The position numbers were made by a program, and so were the translations under genes. From contig JARFXV010002506.1 in assembly GCA_031761425.1 (NCBI GenBank), forward strand, positions 78,757 to 142,756: a stretch of 64,000 bases of DNA, written 5' to 3'. The DNA is from Cosmopolites sordidus. Taxonomy: Eukaryota; Arthropoda; Insecta; Coleoptera; Curculionidae. Positions 43,963 to 54,079 of this stretch are shown here, piece by piece. How positions within the stretch are numbered: the first letter of the stretch is position 1; every line of letters starts with the position of its first letter. The notes under the pieces were generated by a model, which did no database searches, was not told where the DNA came from, and saw only the letters and a list, made by a program, of their open reading frames with translations.

Positions 43963-45357
43963 TTAAGAGATTTGTGAGGGGAAGAGAAGCCAGGAAAATC
44001 AGAAAGTTATTTGAGGAGCAATTTCAAGAGATTCCCTCAGTCTGCATTAACTACAATAATAGGGCGCCATTATTTAGCTTTTTTTCACTTTTAACTGTGC
44101 CGACAGAATTAGCTAAAAGTATATGAGTAAGAAAGGGGAGATGATTCTGTAGGAAACTGCCAGAAATTTACCGAATTATTCTATAGGGTTAATAGGAGGA
44201 GTATCAATCCTGGCTTATTTGCACCCTAACGGGGAAACGGGTTTGAGTTAATTAAATACATAAGAGTCCCACGAGAGTGGATGAAATACAAGATCACCGG
44301 GACAATGCACTTTACACCGACTACCCTAAATACAGTGGATGGGTGGCACCGTTCACGACTCTTAAAATCCCCAGGTGCTATTCAGCCTTGGTCATGGTAG
44401 GTATCACAGCTTGAGTTCATAAAAGACTCAAACCCCAAGAGCGTCACTCCCTGTAGGAGAAAATGTCCCAGGCCCCGTGGTGGATTGTCCACTATTGATT
44501 GTTTTCACATGAGCATCAGTAAATACAAAATCCGTGATTTTGATAATATTGTCTTCTTAGGTTAACGTGGAACATCTTCCTGAACGATATTCATCTTTAA
44601 CTGCTTCTCTATCGCATTAAAGTCCTTGTACTACTTCCTTGTACTAACTTCATCGCCATAATACTTTCCTAATATTTTTTATGCATGACTATAAGAAATT
44701 TCGCTTTTTAGATAAAAGCTGAATGCAAAATCTTTGCTCTATAAATTTATCTATTTTAAAAAACCGCCGATAAAAATTTGTAATTACAAATATTATCATA
44801 CATAATTTTTCATAATATCAAGAACAATCATACCAACTTAAAAAGAAATGGTTGTATCCATAGGTGAAGTGCGCAAATTTTTAAAACAAAAGTCATCTTT
44901 GTTATTTGATATTTTTTTAAATTATTAATCAACAAAATTTACGTTTCTTGTCAGATGCAAAATAATGTTGAATAAATGAGTAAGATATTATAGTGAAATG
45001 TATACATTTTTTAAAGTTCCCGTATACTGGTGATAATTCTTAACTAAGAAAGAATATGATATTTGTTTAGTAAATGCGAACAGTTATTTATTTTAGTGCT
45101 ATCGTAAAATGTTAAGGAGTTTGACTAACATTATAAACACCAACAGTTATAATAAAAACGCCAAACTTAAACAAAATAGAAAAACTGATGAGCAATAATA
45201 AAATATAAATTCAGTAATTGTGTAATAAAGTGGTAAAAAGACAGATCCCCTAAGCTTATTAAAACTCACACTGACTGCTTTATTGCAATACTTTAATTGC
45301 AAATAGGCGATAATATTTTGTTTTACAGAAGGAATTTACTGATACGTTTGTTGATGT
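43963..45357. other. No gene recognised; GC-richer block at 44205-44480
   Basis: A block with GACAATGCACTTTACACCGA, GGTGGCACCGTTCACGAC and CCCCAGGCCC-type runs stands out by composition, but no frame or repeat family was recognised. It could be an old SINE or part of a gene. The remainder is AT-rich. Confidence 0.4.
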
Positions 45358-45359
45358 TA

Positions 45360-46536
45360 CGAGGGTAGTCTAAGAAGTACTCGACTTAACAAAGAAAACA
45401 TTCAATTTGGGAAAAAATATCTATTTTTCTACATAGTCTCCTTTTAGTTCAATGCGTTTTCCCGGCGATGTTCAATGGCTTTGATTCTCTGTCTATAGTG
45501 AGAACGGTCGAGCTTCTAAAAATAGCCCTCAACCGCAGACTTCATCTCTTCATTGTTGGCAATTTTTTTACCACCGAGCTATTTTTTCAAGTTTGGAAAC
45601 AGAAAATAATCCAAAGGGGCTAAATCTGACGAATAGGGTGCGCGAGGAAGTAATTCGAACTTTAACTAATTGAGTTTTAACGGATAATGGATGTGTGAAC
45701 TGGCGCATTTCCTTAATGATGAAATGCAGCCATTTTTTCTTGATTTTATTAAATCGCATAATACATGCCGTTAATTGTTTTTCCTTTCTGAAGATAATCA
45801 ATGAAAATTATCTCACGCGCATCCCAAAAAAACTGACGCCATGACCTTGCCTGCAGATGGAACTGTCTTCGCCTTCTTTGGAGCTAATTCTCCTCTTTCA
45901 GTCTATTGTTTTGACCGTTCCTTCATCTCAGGTGTGAAGCAATGGACCCATGAAGTACTGGACTCAGCTTTATTCCCGCGAAACTGCACCAAACACTCGA
46001 TTGAAATATCCTCACGACGCTGTTTTTGTTCCATTGTGAGTAATCGCGGCACCCATCTTGCGCACACAGCTTTTTCAAGTCCAAATTTTCGGTCAATATG
46101 CGATGTACAGCACTTTTTGAAATGCCTACCACGTCTGCTAGCTCGCGCACTTTCAGTCGACGGTAACCATTTTATACCATTTTGGGACCACTGCTATGTT
46201 CGTTTTGGCAGCTCGTATGGCCTCGTTTAAACTCTGCCACCCAATATTTTACTGTTGTAAACAAAGAAGCAGACTCCCTCAGAGTAGAATTTAGCTCCTT
46301 TGATATTAGTTGGATTGAGACCTTTCAAATGAAAGTATTGTATAACATAACGATGACCAATTTTTTCTATGTTTACAAATTCACTATTAATGGTTGCTCT
46401 CCAAATACTAAATATCGTAGCGTCGTCAAAGTTCAAAATTAAGCTTTATATGGTTAGTACTTTTTACCACAGTTATTCTTTTTAAACAGCAACCGCCATC
46501 AATACGTTAGGTAGGGTACTTTTGGGACTACCCTCG
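45360..46536 (-). mobile_element. Mariner element with both terminal repeats and TA duplication
   Basis: The left end CGAGGGTAGTCTAAGAAGTAC and the right end, inverted, CGAGGGTAGTCCCAAAAGTAC form about 25-bp terminal repeats. TA dinucleotides flank them at 45358-45359 and 46537-46538. The 1177-bp length is close to the 1.25-1.3 kb of intact mariners. Confidence 0.9.
45410..46440 (-). pseudogene. Mariner transposase, nearly full length but decayed
   Basis: From the N-terminus on the minus strand: EQRYVIQYFHLKGLNPTNIK-like helix-turn-helix around 46270-46390, and RELADVVGISKSAVHRILTE at 46085-46148. LCARWVPRLLTMEQKQRRED is at about 46005-46065, SWVHCFTPEMKERSKQ at about 45900-45950, and GKVMASVFWDAREIIFIDYL at about 45785-45845. 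A decayed GNAPVHTS (second motif, Asp to Gly or Asn) lies at about 45690, then AHPIRQI.PLWIIF (third motif, scrambled) at about 45610-45650. Frameshifts are present. The catalytic triad is damaged. Confidence 0.85.
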
Positions 46537-46839
46537 TAAAAAGGAAGACTTTTTGTGATCCTAAGCTCATCAGATAAATGTACCAATAAAGAGATATAAA
46601 TCGACTTTATTTTGCTTCTTTTTACCATCGTTACCGTATCGTTACACTTTGTATATTGGTCTATAATATTTTTAAAAATTTTCCTCTATACTTTCTTCTA
46701 TCTCTAGATTTCCTTTCTAGAAATATTTTGAAGAATTTTACTTTCCATTCTCAATCTTTTTTGACTACCTTTAACATTTATTTATGAAAAAAGTAATAAA
46801 AACTTAATCTTTTATGTAATTTCTTCACTTTCTATACAC
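46537..46839. other. Spacer, nothing recognised
   Basis: AT-rich spacer between two mariner relics. Confidence 0.5.
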
Positions 46840-47230
46840 TAGGGTCACCTTTCAGGTAATTGAGATTATTTTTGACTCCCGCAGGAGATGTCAAGCGACT
46901 ATTAAGTAGGTGATGTTGCAAGATGGGATTAAAATATGATGCAGCCAAGTTTGGAGGATACGCTGGGTGCGATAGAATCCCCAGTCCAATTTGGTGATAG
47001 TTTCCTGAGTCTTTTTAAGGTATTTGACCGTGTTTTTCGTGATGTAAAATAACTTGGCTTCTTCCTTTGTCAGTATAAGTCCTTTTTTCCTCTAACACAT
47101 CATTACCACGAATCATTATTGCTGATAATGGTCAGCACTGACCGTTTGACCAGATAGGAGCATATACCTAGCTTGGAGCTAACACCTATCTGGCATGCAT
47201 AACCGTAAAAAATATCATTTTGTCAATGAA
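46840..47230 (-). pseudogene. Mariner transposase C-terminal fragment
   Basis: The minus strand gives HPAYPPNLAASYFNPILQHH then LLNSRLTSPAGVKN (about 46870-46975). This aligns to the third catalytic motif and tail of mariner (HPPYSPDLAPSDYHLF..LQ..L....F.S..EVK), with the key Asp of PSDY replaced (ASYF). Upstream a decayed LHHEKHGQI may be the HHDNAR motif. No terminal repeats were seen. Confidence 0.6.
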
Positions 47231-48169
47231 TATATAATTTAAAAAATATACAAAGTTATGTTTTACTAGTTTGTTGCAGAAAAATATCTATAATTTCATG
47301 GTAGATTAAAATACGAATAAATTAAAAATCCATGTGGGTTTGAAACTGCCATACGCAAATTACGAAAATAAATTTTCCCAGTCCGCAAATGTATTTAACA
47401 TTTAAATAGTCCCTTTGTTGTGCCGCATTTTCATTCACTTGAAGTATGATTGAAGATAACGTCTTTTAGTGTCGGCGTTATTGCAAGTTATTTACCGGAA
47501 AATATATTCATAAACCGAATTTTTTTACGTATATATCACGTTTTCGCGACCTAATGGCGGTATTTTTTATGGTATTTCCAGTGCATGGAGGCGTGCGGAA
47601 CATTTTGTAAATGCACCGGTTTTATATTGGAGTTTTGATCGATAATTACAACTGAAAAACACTTTATGTTCATTCCGACAAATACCACCGTTTCAATTTT
47701 TTTGTTGTTAATGGTTGTATTCCGTGTTTCAGACGTATTTGTCAAAATGCGGGGATTAAAAATTATATTATTGTATGTTTTATGTGATTTTAGTTGGTTT
47801 TCGAAAATAAAATATCCTTGTTTAAACTAATATATATCGTGGGGGTAATTTTGTTAATTGAAATATGCTTGATAAACAAAACAACCATTACCGAGTCAAT
47901 TTTCCATTAGTTAGTAGTTTTATGTTCTACAATCACAGTCACAATCACACAAAATATAATATTTTCACCATACTTAGCAAAAAAATGGGTAAAATATATA
48001 TTAAACCTTTATTTTAAAACATTTTACTTTAAAATACAGTTAATCAAGTTATGCAATGTATATGTATCATATATAGTTTACAGTTCTTTTATTGGGCTTT
48101 GAAATCATTTACCTGAATAGATTTTGACCTGCAAGACTGGCTACGCTTTGGCTGTCCTTCAGACACTGA
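47231..48169. other. No gene recognised
   Basis: AT-rich DNA; the frame at 47551-47745 (minus) shows no motif. Confidence 0.5.
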
Positions 48170-48630
48170 GGTTGATTAAATAAAGGCCATAATAGGATCC
48201 ACTCATCACGGTCCGTGAAATATCAAATAAGTTAAATATTGAAAAATCGCCTAATTTTGACCAATTGAGAAAAAAGTGGGTACATGTGCCGATCTGATGT
48301 ATACGTCTCTCAAGAAGGCTAAGGGACTGGAATCGTGTTTTATCATGACAATGCACAACCACACGTTTTAATGTGCCATTAAACATGTCAGCCACGGGAG
48401 CTGACATCCACCAGCACCCTAACCGAACATCTTCCCTTCAGATTGCCATTTGTTCCGCTCCTTTCAACATTTTTTAAACGGGAAATCTTTTAAAATGGAA
48501 GAAGAGGTGAAAACAACCTACAGACTTTTTTGGCAATAATGCTGATAATTTTTCACAAAAGGTCATTATGGACTTACCACTACGTTGGCAAAAAGATGTA
48601 AATAATTATGGTGATTACATAATAGACTAA
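48170..48630 (+). pseudogene. Mariner transposase fragment
   Basis: The plus strand reads TVREISNKLNIEKSPNFDQL at about 48211-48270 (helix-turn-helix). It then jumps to VFYHDNAQPHVLMCH at about 48340-48382 (second motif, Asp kept), and ends KVIMDLPLRWQKDVNNYGDY, the usual C-terminus (P.RW..CI...GDY), at about 48560-48620. The first catalytic motif is deleted. Confidence 0.65.
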
Positions 48631-48648
48631 ATAGATATTTTAAACATT

Positions 48649-48887
48649 ATTTTCGTTCTTCTTTGCCTTAACAAAATCCCTACGAACTTTCCCAACAAGC
48701 CGGTCGCGGCGGTAAGAGCGTCTGCTTTGCCGAATCCGCGCTGGAGCGGTAGCTGGTTCGATTCCAGCGCTCGGATGGTTATTTTTCGTTCTTCTGTCCG
48801 TTTATCTTTCCTAAATGTTTGTGATTGTTTCTAGGCAAGAGTGTAAAATCCGACTACGAATTACCCCTCAGTCACGCCAGTTATTTT
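48649..48887 (+). repeat. Tandemly duplicated SINE head plus target flank (extra copy)
   Basis: ATTTTCGTTCTTC through CAGTCACGCCAGTTA is repeated from 48888 on. The unit holds 50 bp of target DNA, the SINE head (starting at 48699) and the first 180 bp of the body, then breaks off. The extra head has lost TTGGTG from the start of the A box. The duplication happened after SINE insertion, because target DNA is included. Confidence 0.85.
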
Positions 48888-48937
48888 ATTTTCGTTCTTT
48901 TTTGCCTTAACAAAATCCCTATGAACTTTCCCAACAA

Positions 48938-49362
48938 GCCGGTCGCGTTGGTGCGGCGGTAAGAGCGTCTGCTTTGCCGAATCCGCGCTGGAGCGGTAGC
49001 TGGTTCGATTCCAGCGCTCGGATGGTTATTTTTCGTTCTTCTGTCCGTTTATCTTTCCTAAATGTTTGTGATTGTTTCTAGGCAAGAGTGTAAAATCCGA
49101 CTACGAATTACCCCTCAGTCACGCCAGTTAAAGGCTGGGTAAGGCCGGATACCTTCTGAGAAGTGTTCTACGTTGGTCACTCGCCAGTCGGTAGGTTTCC
49201 TGATAGACTTATGGGTAGGCACATAACCAAGGGTTTATAGCCCGAGGGGGTGCTGGCCTGGGTTTGTCGGAAGCTGATGACCGTGGTTCGGAACCCACGT
49301 TAAGCTGTAGGTCCAGTCGCTAAATAGCCTAGTTGCTGATGCGCCTCTAACCCAAACACTTT
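48938..49362 (+). mobile_element. Full-length tRNA-derived SINE (425 bp) with 13-bp target duplication
   Basis: The flanks ACTTTCCCAACAA occur at 48925-48937 and 49363-49375. The head carries pol III promoter boxes: an A-box-like GTGCGGCGGTAAGAGCG (about 48950-48966) and a perfect B box GGTTCGATTCC (49002-49012), then CAGCGCTCGG as the acceptor-stem end of a tRNA-like fold. The body has the conserved strings GGTAGGCACATAACCAAGGG and TGACCGTGGTTCGGAACCCA. It ends CTCTAACCCAAACACTTT. Mobilisation would depend on a partner LINE; RTE remains are common in the window. Confidence 0.92.
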
Positions 49363-49375
49363 ACTTTCCCAACAA

Positions 49376-49859
49376 TCCGCTAATATATCCTGTACATTAT
49401 TCAGACCTTGTCGCATCCGACATTATCTTTCTCGTTAATTAGTACACCACTCGTATGGATCGAGCTTGAATTATCTGACATCAAAGTATAAGGTCTATAT
49501 TTTAAAAATACAATTCTAATTAAAAAAGTTGTCCCTCTATCAGTACTTTAACTTATGTTTTAAAAATGTTATTCTATAACAACTTATGGATTATTCTAAT
49601 ATAATATGCATTTTATATGTTCGAAGTGAAAGTTGTAATAATTTTATGTTGCAGTATCAATAGTATATTTCTAGTGGTTTAGCGATTTCAATAGTACCAC
49701 CATTGTATTGTTTTGACGGCTATTATTATTAACAGATCAAAAAGATGCTATATAGATTGGTGTATAGAGCGCTTTGAAAGACAACTTTGAGTGACAACAA
49801 ACAATTTTGTGCCATTATTTCATACAAACTGACATATTACATCCTTAAATAATTATTAA
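49376..49859. other. No gene recognised
   Basis: AT-rich spacer ending in an AATAATT-type tail of the LINE that follows on the minus strand. Confidence 0.5.
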
Positions 49860-51370
49860 ATAATAATTGTTATTATTCACGTATGGGTCCTGGTGGACCA
49901 CGCGAAGTACAGTTAGAGGCGTTTGTTGGTCTAAGCCTTCCTTTGCGCCATACTGATTTCATTCTTTCCCTATGAGCTTTTTTCCGTTCGTCTGACCAAG
50001 TTGCTCCGGTCTTCCCACATTTTTCTCTCTGGCCAACCTCCCAAACATTAACCCTGTATCTGAAACAGTTTCTATCCTGAACTTCATTTTGTGTAATATT
50101 TGCTGATCTTAGGTCCTGTTTAATTGCAGCAATCCATTTAATTGTTTCTATTTTAGCTCTACTCCTATTTTCATAAAATTCAACTATTCGTCTAGCCTAC
50201 TCGGATTCATCCGTTTTATGTGTCCGAAAAAAATAAGTCTCCTTAATATATCTTAAATCTATCTAATCTAAATCTATCTCTTAAATATATCTTTGTCTTG
50301 TTTGATTTCTTGGTTTTCTTGAAGTCGGTATGTTTTGCTATTTATTTTTTTGGGACCTAAGATTTTTCTTATGATTTTTCTTTCTTTTCAATCTCCTCGA
50401 TGTCTTTTTTTCTATTCAAAATGAGCGTTTCTGCACCATACAGACATTCTGGCTTAAAAACTGTGTTGTAATGTCTTAGTTTTGTGTTTTTAGATAAGCA
50501 TTTTTTGTTGTAAATATTTTGTGTAAGTCTCAATGCAGTTTATATTTAGAGCTGATTATCCGTTTTTCTTTCGGAAGCAAATACTTTGGTGCTGATAGCC
50601 TGTTAATTTGGTTTTAAATGTTTTGTAAACATTTCGTGTGTTAATTTTTTCGAAATATTTTTCTATTTCATTAAGTTATTTGTTTTCATATTTTTTTTTT
50701 AGTTTGTCTAATTAGCTTCGATGTTTTTTTTTTACTTCCAAAAGATCTTCATCTCACCACGGATGTTTTCAACGTTTTGGCAAAGGGATCAACTTTAAGG
50801 CTGTTTTAATATTTTTTTGTTTCAATTCTTGCTAGTTCTATGCTGGTTGTTTATCAAGCTCTTCTGTTTGGGTTGCTTTTATTTTCGTAGGGTCGAACGT
50901 TAGGATTAGTAGTCTTTTTTGAATCAGATTTCGAGGTTTTTAGCTAAGTTTGATTCTAGTCAAGTAGTGATCCGTGTCTATATTAGCTCCTTTCCTAACT
51001 TGAACATACAAATTCTCTTTATACTTGGGGTACGAAATGGCAACATGGTCAATTTGAAATTCACCCATGTACGTATTTGAGCATCTCCAGGTCATTTGTT
51101 TGTTATTTTCTTCTTAAAATGGGTTAACATTATTTTTAGATTAAGTAACATATTTCAACCAACATTCTGCCATTATTGTTGATCCATTTATGAGTGGGAA
51201 AACTGTCGATTGTTTTTTTTTTGTACCTTCTTTCTTTTCCTGGTTGGGCGTTGAACAACTAAATAATATTATAATAAATTGTTCAACAATTACAATACAT
51301 CGAAGGTTTTCAGTCGGTTGCTGCCAATAAAGTGCCATCCAATAGAGGTAATAAGGATTGATTTGGAGAA
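49860..51370 (-). pseudogene. RTE-type LINE with internal deletion of the reverse transcriptase core
   Basis: On the minus strand the end of the endonuclease is read at about 50920-51060: FQIDHVAISYPKYKENLYVQ, then VRKGANIDTDHYLTRIKL, matching the DHV..S.R.....DVR..RGAD..SDH.L block. The RT core is missing. It resumes at about 50440-50510 with FKPECLYGAETLILNRKKDI, then IIRKILGPKK, and at about 50210 GHIKRMNPSRL. It closes with GKTGATWSDERKKAHRERMK then SVWRKGRLRP at about 49950-50020. A stop and an AAT-rich tail follow. Frameshifts are present throughout. Confidence 0.75.
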
Positions 51371-51419
51371 TAGAAGATATAGACCGAGATTAAAGAAGTC
51401 TTAATTACTATTATTAACT

Positions 51420-51670
51420 AGTATGTTTTTGTGAACAGGTGGTTTCACACAGGAGTACTGTTACGAACCATCGGATGGCGTGAGTTGCATTTCAATGCTG
51501 CCTTCATCCGATCTGGCCGATTAATATGGTCAGGACCCTGGTCAATCCTACAGTTGCTTTCGAATGTTCAATTCGAGCCCCACTGATGACGGCTTAATGT
51601 CAGAAACAGGTCTTGGGAGATGCATGTTAGCGTTTGATGGCGACTGAAGAAGGATTGAGAATTTTACATG
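51420..51670 (+). repeat. Penelope-like repeat family A with hammerhead-like core
   Basis: It shares with 40198-40800 the blocks CACACAGGAGTACTGTTACG, GGATGGCG, ATATGGTCAGGACCCTGGTC and TTCAATTCGAGCCC. The core CTGATGA (51583-51589), CGGCTTAATGTCA, GAAAC (51603-51607) and GCGTTTGATGGCGACTGAAG follow. It lies between two LINE segments on the opposite strand. Confidence 0.55.
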
Positions 51671-51679
51671 GAGCAGGGA

Positions 51680-52200
51680 AATCATCGTATTATCGTCGTA
51701 TCTATTTTTCGCTTTTCAAGTTCTTTCCAAATATTCTCTCTTTTGATCCTGTCAAACGCTTTCTCTAGGTCTGTAAAACATACATGCATGTCTGTTTTTT
51801 TATTTATGAGTTTTTCGTTGTCTTGCCTGACTACGGATAGTTCAGTTTCCTTCATCGTTTCTTCTACTTGATTTCTTATCATTTTTTCTAATATTCTAGT
51901 CAATATATTCGCTGGTATACTCGATAGCATTATGCCCCTGTAATTTTCGCATTTTCTTTTATCTCAATAACAATATGATTTCTGTTTTCCTCTCTCTTGG
52001 TATTTTTATACTCTTTATAATCTCATTTAAAAGCTTTAAAATCATTACCATATATTTCATAATTTCTAGAGTTATGTTGTCTCTTTCCAGTGGTTCCTTA
52101 TATCCATTATACCATCTTGTTCTTCCACTGTATTTGTTTCAATTCTGATAGTTTCTCGAAGTATTGTCTTTGTCTTTTGAATTTATTCCTGCTTATCAAA
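51680..52200 (-). pseudogene. LINE reverse transcriptase fragment (RTE/R1-like)
   Basis: The minus strand reads LERDNITLEIMKYMVMILKL then LNEIIKSIKIPRE (about 52000-52090; family: L..INK....G.VP..W). MLSSIPANILTRILEKMIRN follows at 51870-51930, then MHVCFTDLEKAFDRIKRENI then WKELEKRKID (51695-51785). The last is the RT motif A (F.DLEKAFD) with its catalytic Asp. It stops there, at the boundary to the family A repeat; motif C (YADD) is not seen. The GFR block between is degraded. Confidence 0.8.
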
Positions 52201-52229
52201 AAATAATACATTATTGATGTTTCGTCTCT

Positions 52230-52430
52230 ATTAGGATTATCTGCCGAAGGGCCTTTTGAAGGATAGACCTGACTTTCTGTGATTTTTTATGGGGATATTC
52301 TTAAAAGTCAAGTGTACCGCAACCACCCTACTACTAGTCTGGAAGATCTAACGAAGAATATTCGACAATTCGAAGGCAAATTTGCCGACGCGTTATGGCA
52401 AATTTTAGAGGTTGGCGTCCGAACATGAAT
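52230..52430 (+). pseudogene. Tc1-like transposase C-terminal fragment
   Basis: DLTFCDFLWGY (about 52265-52300; third catalytic motif), then in the next frame ILKSQVYRNHPTTSLEDLTK and NIRQFEGKF (52302-52390), the typical tail after DFFLWGYLK..VY. It is short, with one frame shift and no ends. Confidence 0.6.
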
Positions 52431-53099
52431 TTCCATTAATTTTTGTAAATAGTATAACAAATTTGTTAAAATTAATCAATTTGTTTATTTTATTTCATTT
52501 CAAAAATTTACCAACTCTTTTGTTTTTTTTTATTTGTTTTTCCTTTGTTTTGTTCACTTCAGTTTACTCTTTTTACTTTTAAGTATCACTGAAACTGCAG
52601 TGCTGATTTCCTTGCTCGCAATATCCCAAATATTTAGGTTTTATTACTGAGCGAAAATGAACCCAACTATCTCCTTTGTTACTAGGGATTTTGCACATAC
52701 ATACATTGTAATTTTTAATTAATTTATCTCATTGATTCTTCAAAAAATATTTTTACGAGTGACAATCAGAAAGGTGATAAACACGGTGAAAAAATAAAAA
52801 TTAAGAAATATGTAATTTTTAGTATTTTGCATAAATGTGAATTTAAGTTTTCGCTTTTTTCAGCTGTGACTTTAGTTTAAATGCCAGCTGTTTGTGTCTT
52901 TATTTGTTCACGTTATGGTGTTTTAATATTCTCACCTAGTAGTATTTTAATAGGATGATAAAAACAGTTTTATCATATTAAAAAAAATATCATGTCTTAT
53001 GTATCACTGTGACAATATACAATCTAATGCAACATTCTCCAAGACTGGTTCTATTAAAATTATGCACTTCATTTAAAAGAAAATTAGGTCGAATTGCCA
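52431..53099. other. No gene recognised
   Basis: AT-rich spacer. Confidence 0.5.
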
Positions 53100-53219
53100 A
53101 AATCTGATTTGGAAAATTTAATTTAAACAGTAGTATGTACCTCCGGAAAAAAAGCATGATTATATCAAGAGAACGGAAAATGCATAGAAAAGAAAATATA
53201 TAAGACTGAAAGATAAATA

Positions 53220-53700
53220 AACAGGTTAAAAATTATAAATATTTAGGAACAATATAATTGATAACCAAATAGAAAAATAAATTAATGAGAGAACGGAAAA
53301 GACAGGAAAAGTTTGAATATGATGGAGAACACATTTTTAAACAAGAGTAAAATATTAAAAACAGAAATAGTAAAAAAGTAATATAGTAAGTGAGTAGTAG
53401 TAGTGAGTAATGGACATAAGTAATATAGTAGTAAGTAATATAGTAGTGAGTAAGTAATATAGTAGTGAGTAATGGACATAGGTTGAAAAACATTAGACAC
53501 CAATTAATGTAATGGACATGCGCTTCTGACTTAACATCGAGAATAAAACAAGAAGAGGCCAAATAATAAATGAAATACACGAACACAACCTACAAATAAA
53601 GTCAATAAATAAAAAATTGATAGAGGGACAACTTAGATAGTTTGGGCACGTACAAAATGCCATATAACAGGCTCATGAAGACAATGTACTGTTTGTGTAA
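53220..53700 (+). pseudogene. LINE C-terminal fragment interrupted by a minisatellite
   Basis: The frame reads VKNYKYLGTI (53226-53255; family: FKYLG..I), then INERTEKTGK, then LNMMENTFLNKSKILKTEIV (about 53315-53375). It resumes after the minisatellite with EIHEHNLQIKSINKKLIEGQ and LR.FGHVQN (about 53570-53660; family: ..L.W.GHV.RM). This is the post-RT part of an R1/RTE-like LINE with frameshifts. Confidence 0.65.
53376..53480 (+). repeat. Minisatellite of AGTAATATAGTAGTGAG units
   Basis: AGTAATATAGTAGTGAGTAA with or without TGGACATA is repeated about four times in an irregular array. It lies within LINE-derived sequence where the YG(S/A)E.W motif would be expected, so it has expanded inside the relic. 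Confidence 0.75.
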
Positions 53701-54079
53701 TATTTCTTCTTCACAGGTCAGCTTGAACGGACACCAGTTATTGTTCATACGTTTTAATGTTTGATAATTTGATTTCATTTTGGTACATTTTAATTTTATT
53801 CATTAGCATTGTTCAAGTTTCAGTATATATATTTGTATCATATCCGTCATCGTTCGTTTTATTCCAAACGAGTCGGTCATGCTTGGCATGACACACCGAA
53901 TTCATGAGTCAGATTTCTAGGTGCTAGTTTACTCCAAGGTTAACCCCATTTTTCTGTTTAGTTTAACCAATAATATGTTTTGCTTAACTTTTTGTTGGAT
54001 ATCTATTTAAGCATGCAGACCTCTGGATAATTGTTGTTGTTCCGAGTTTGACCGAATTCTGCATCCAATTTATGGTATT
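53701..54079. other. Probable 3' untranslated part of the R2-like LINE
   Basis: No coding frame. It follows the stop region of the minus-strand LINE at 54080; the boundary is unknown. Confidence 0.35.

Noticed and set aside
53233..53586. 117-codon minus-strand frame rich in Leu/Tyr
   Set aside because: It is the antisense of a LINE relic and its minisatellite.
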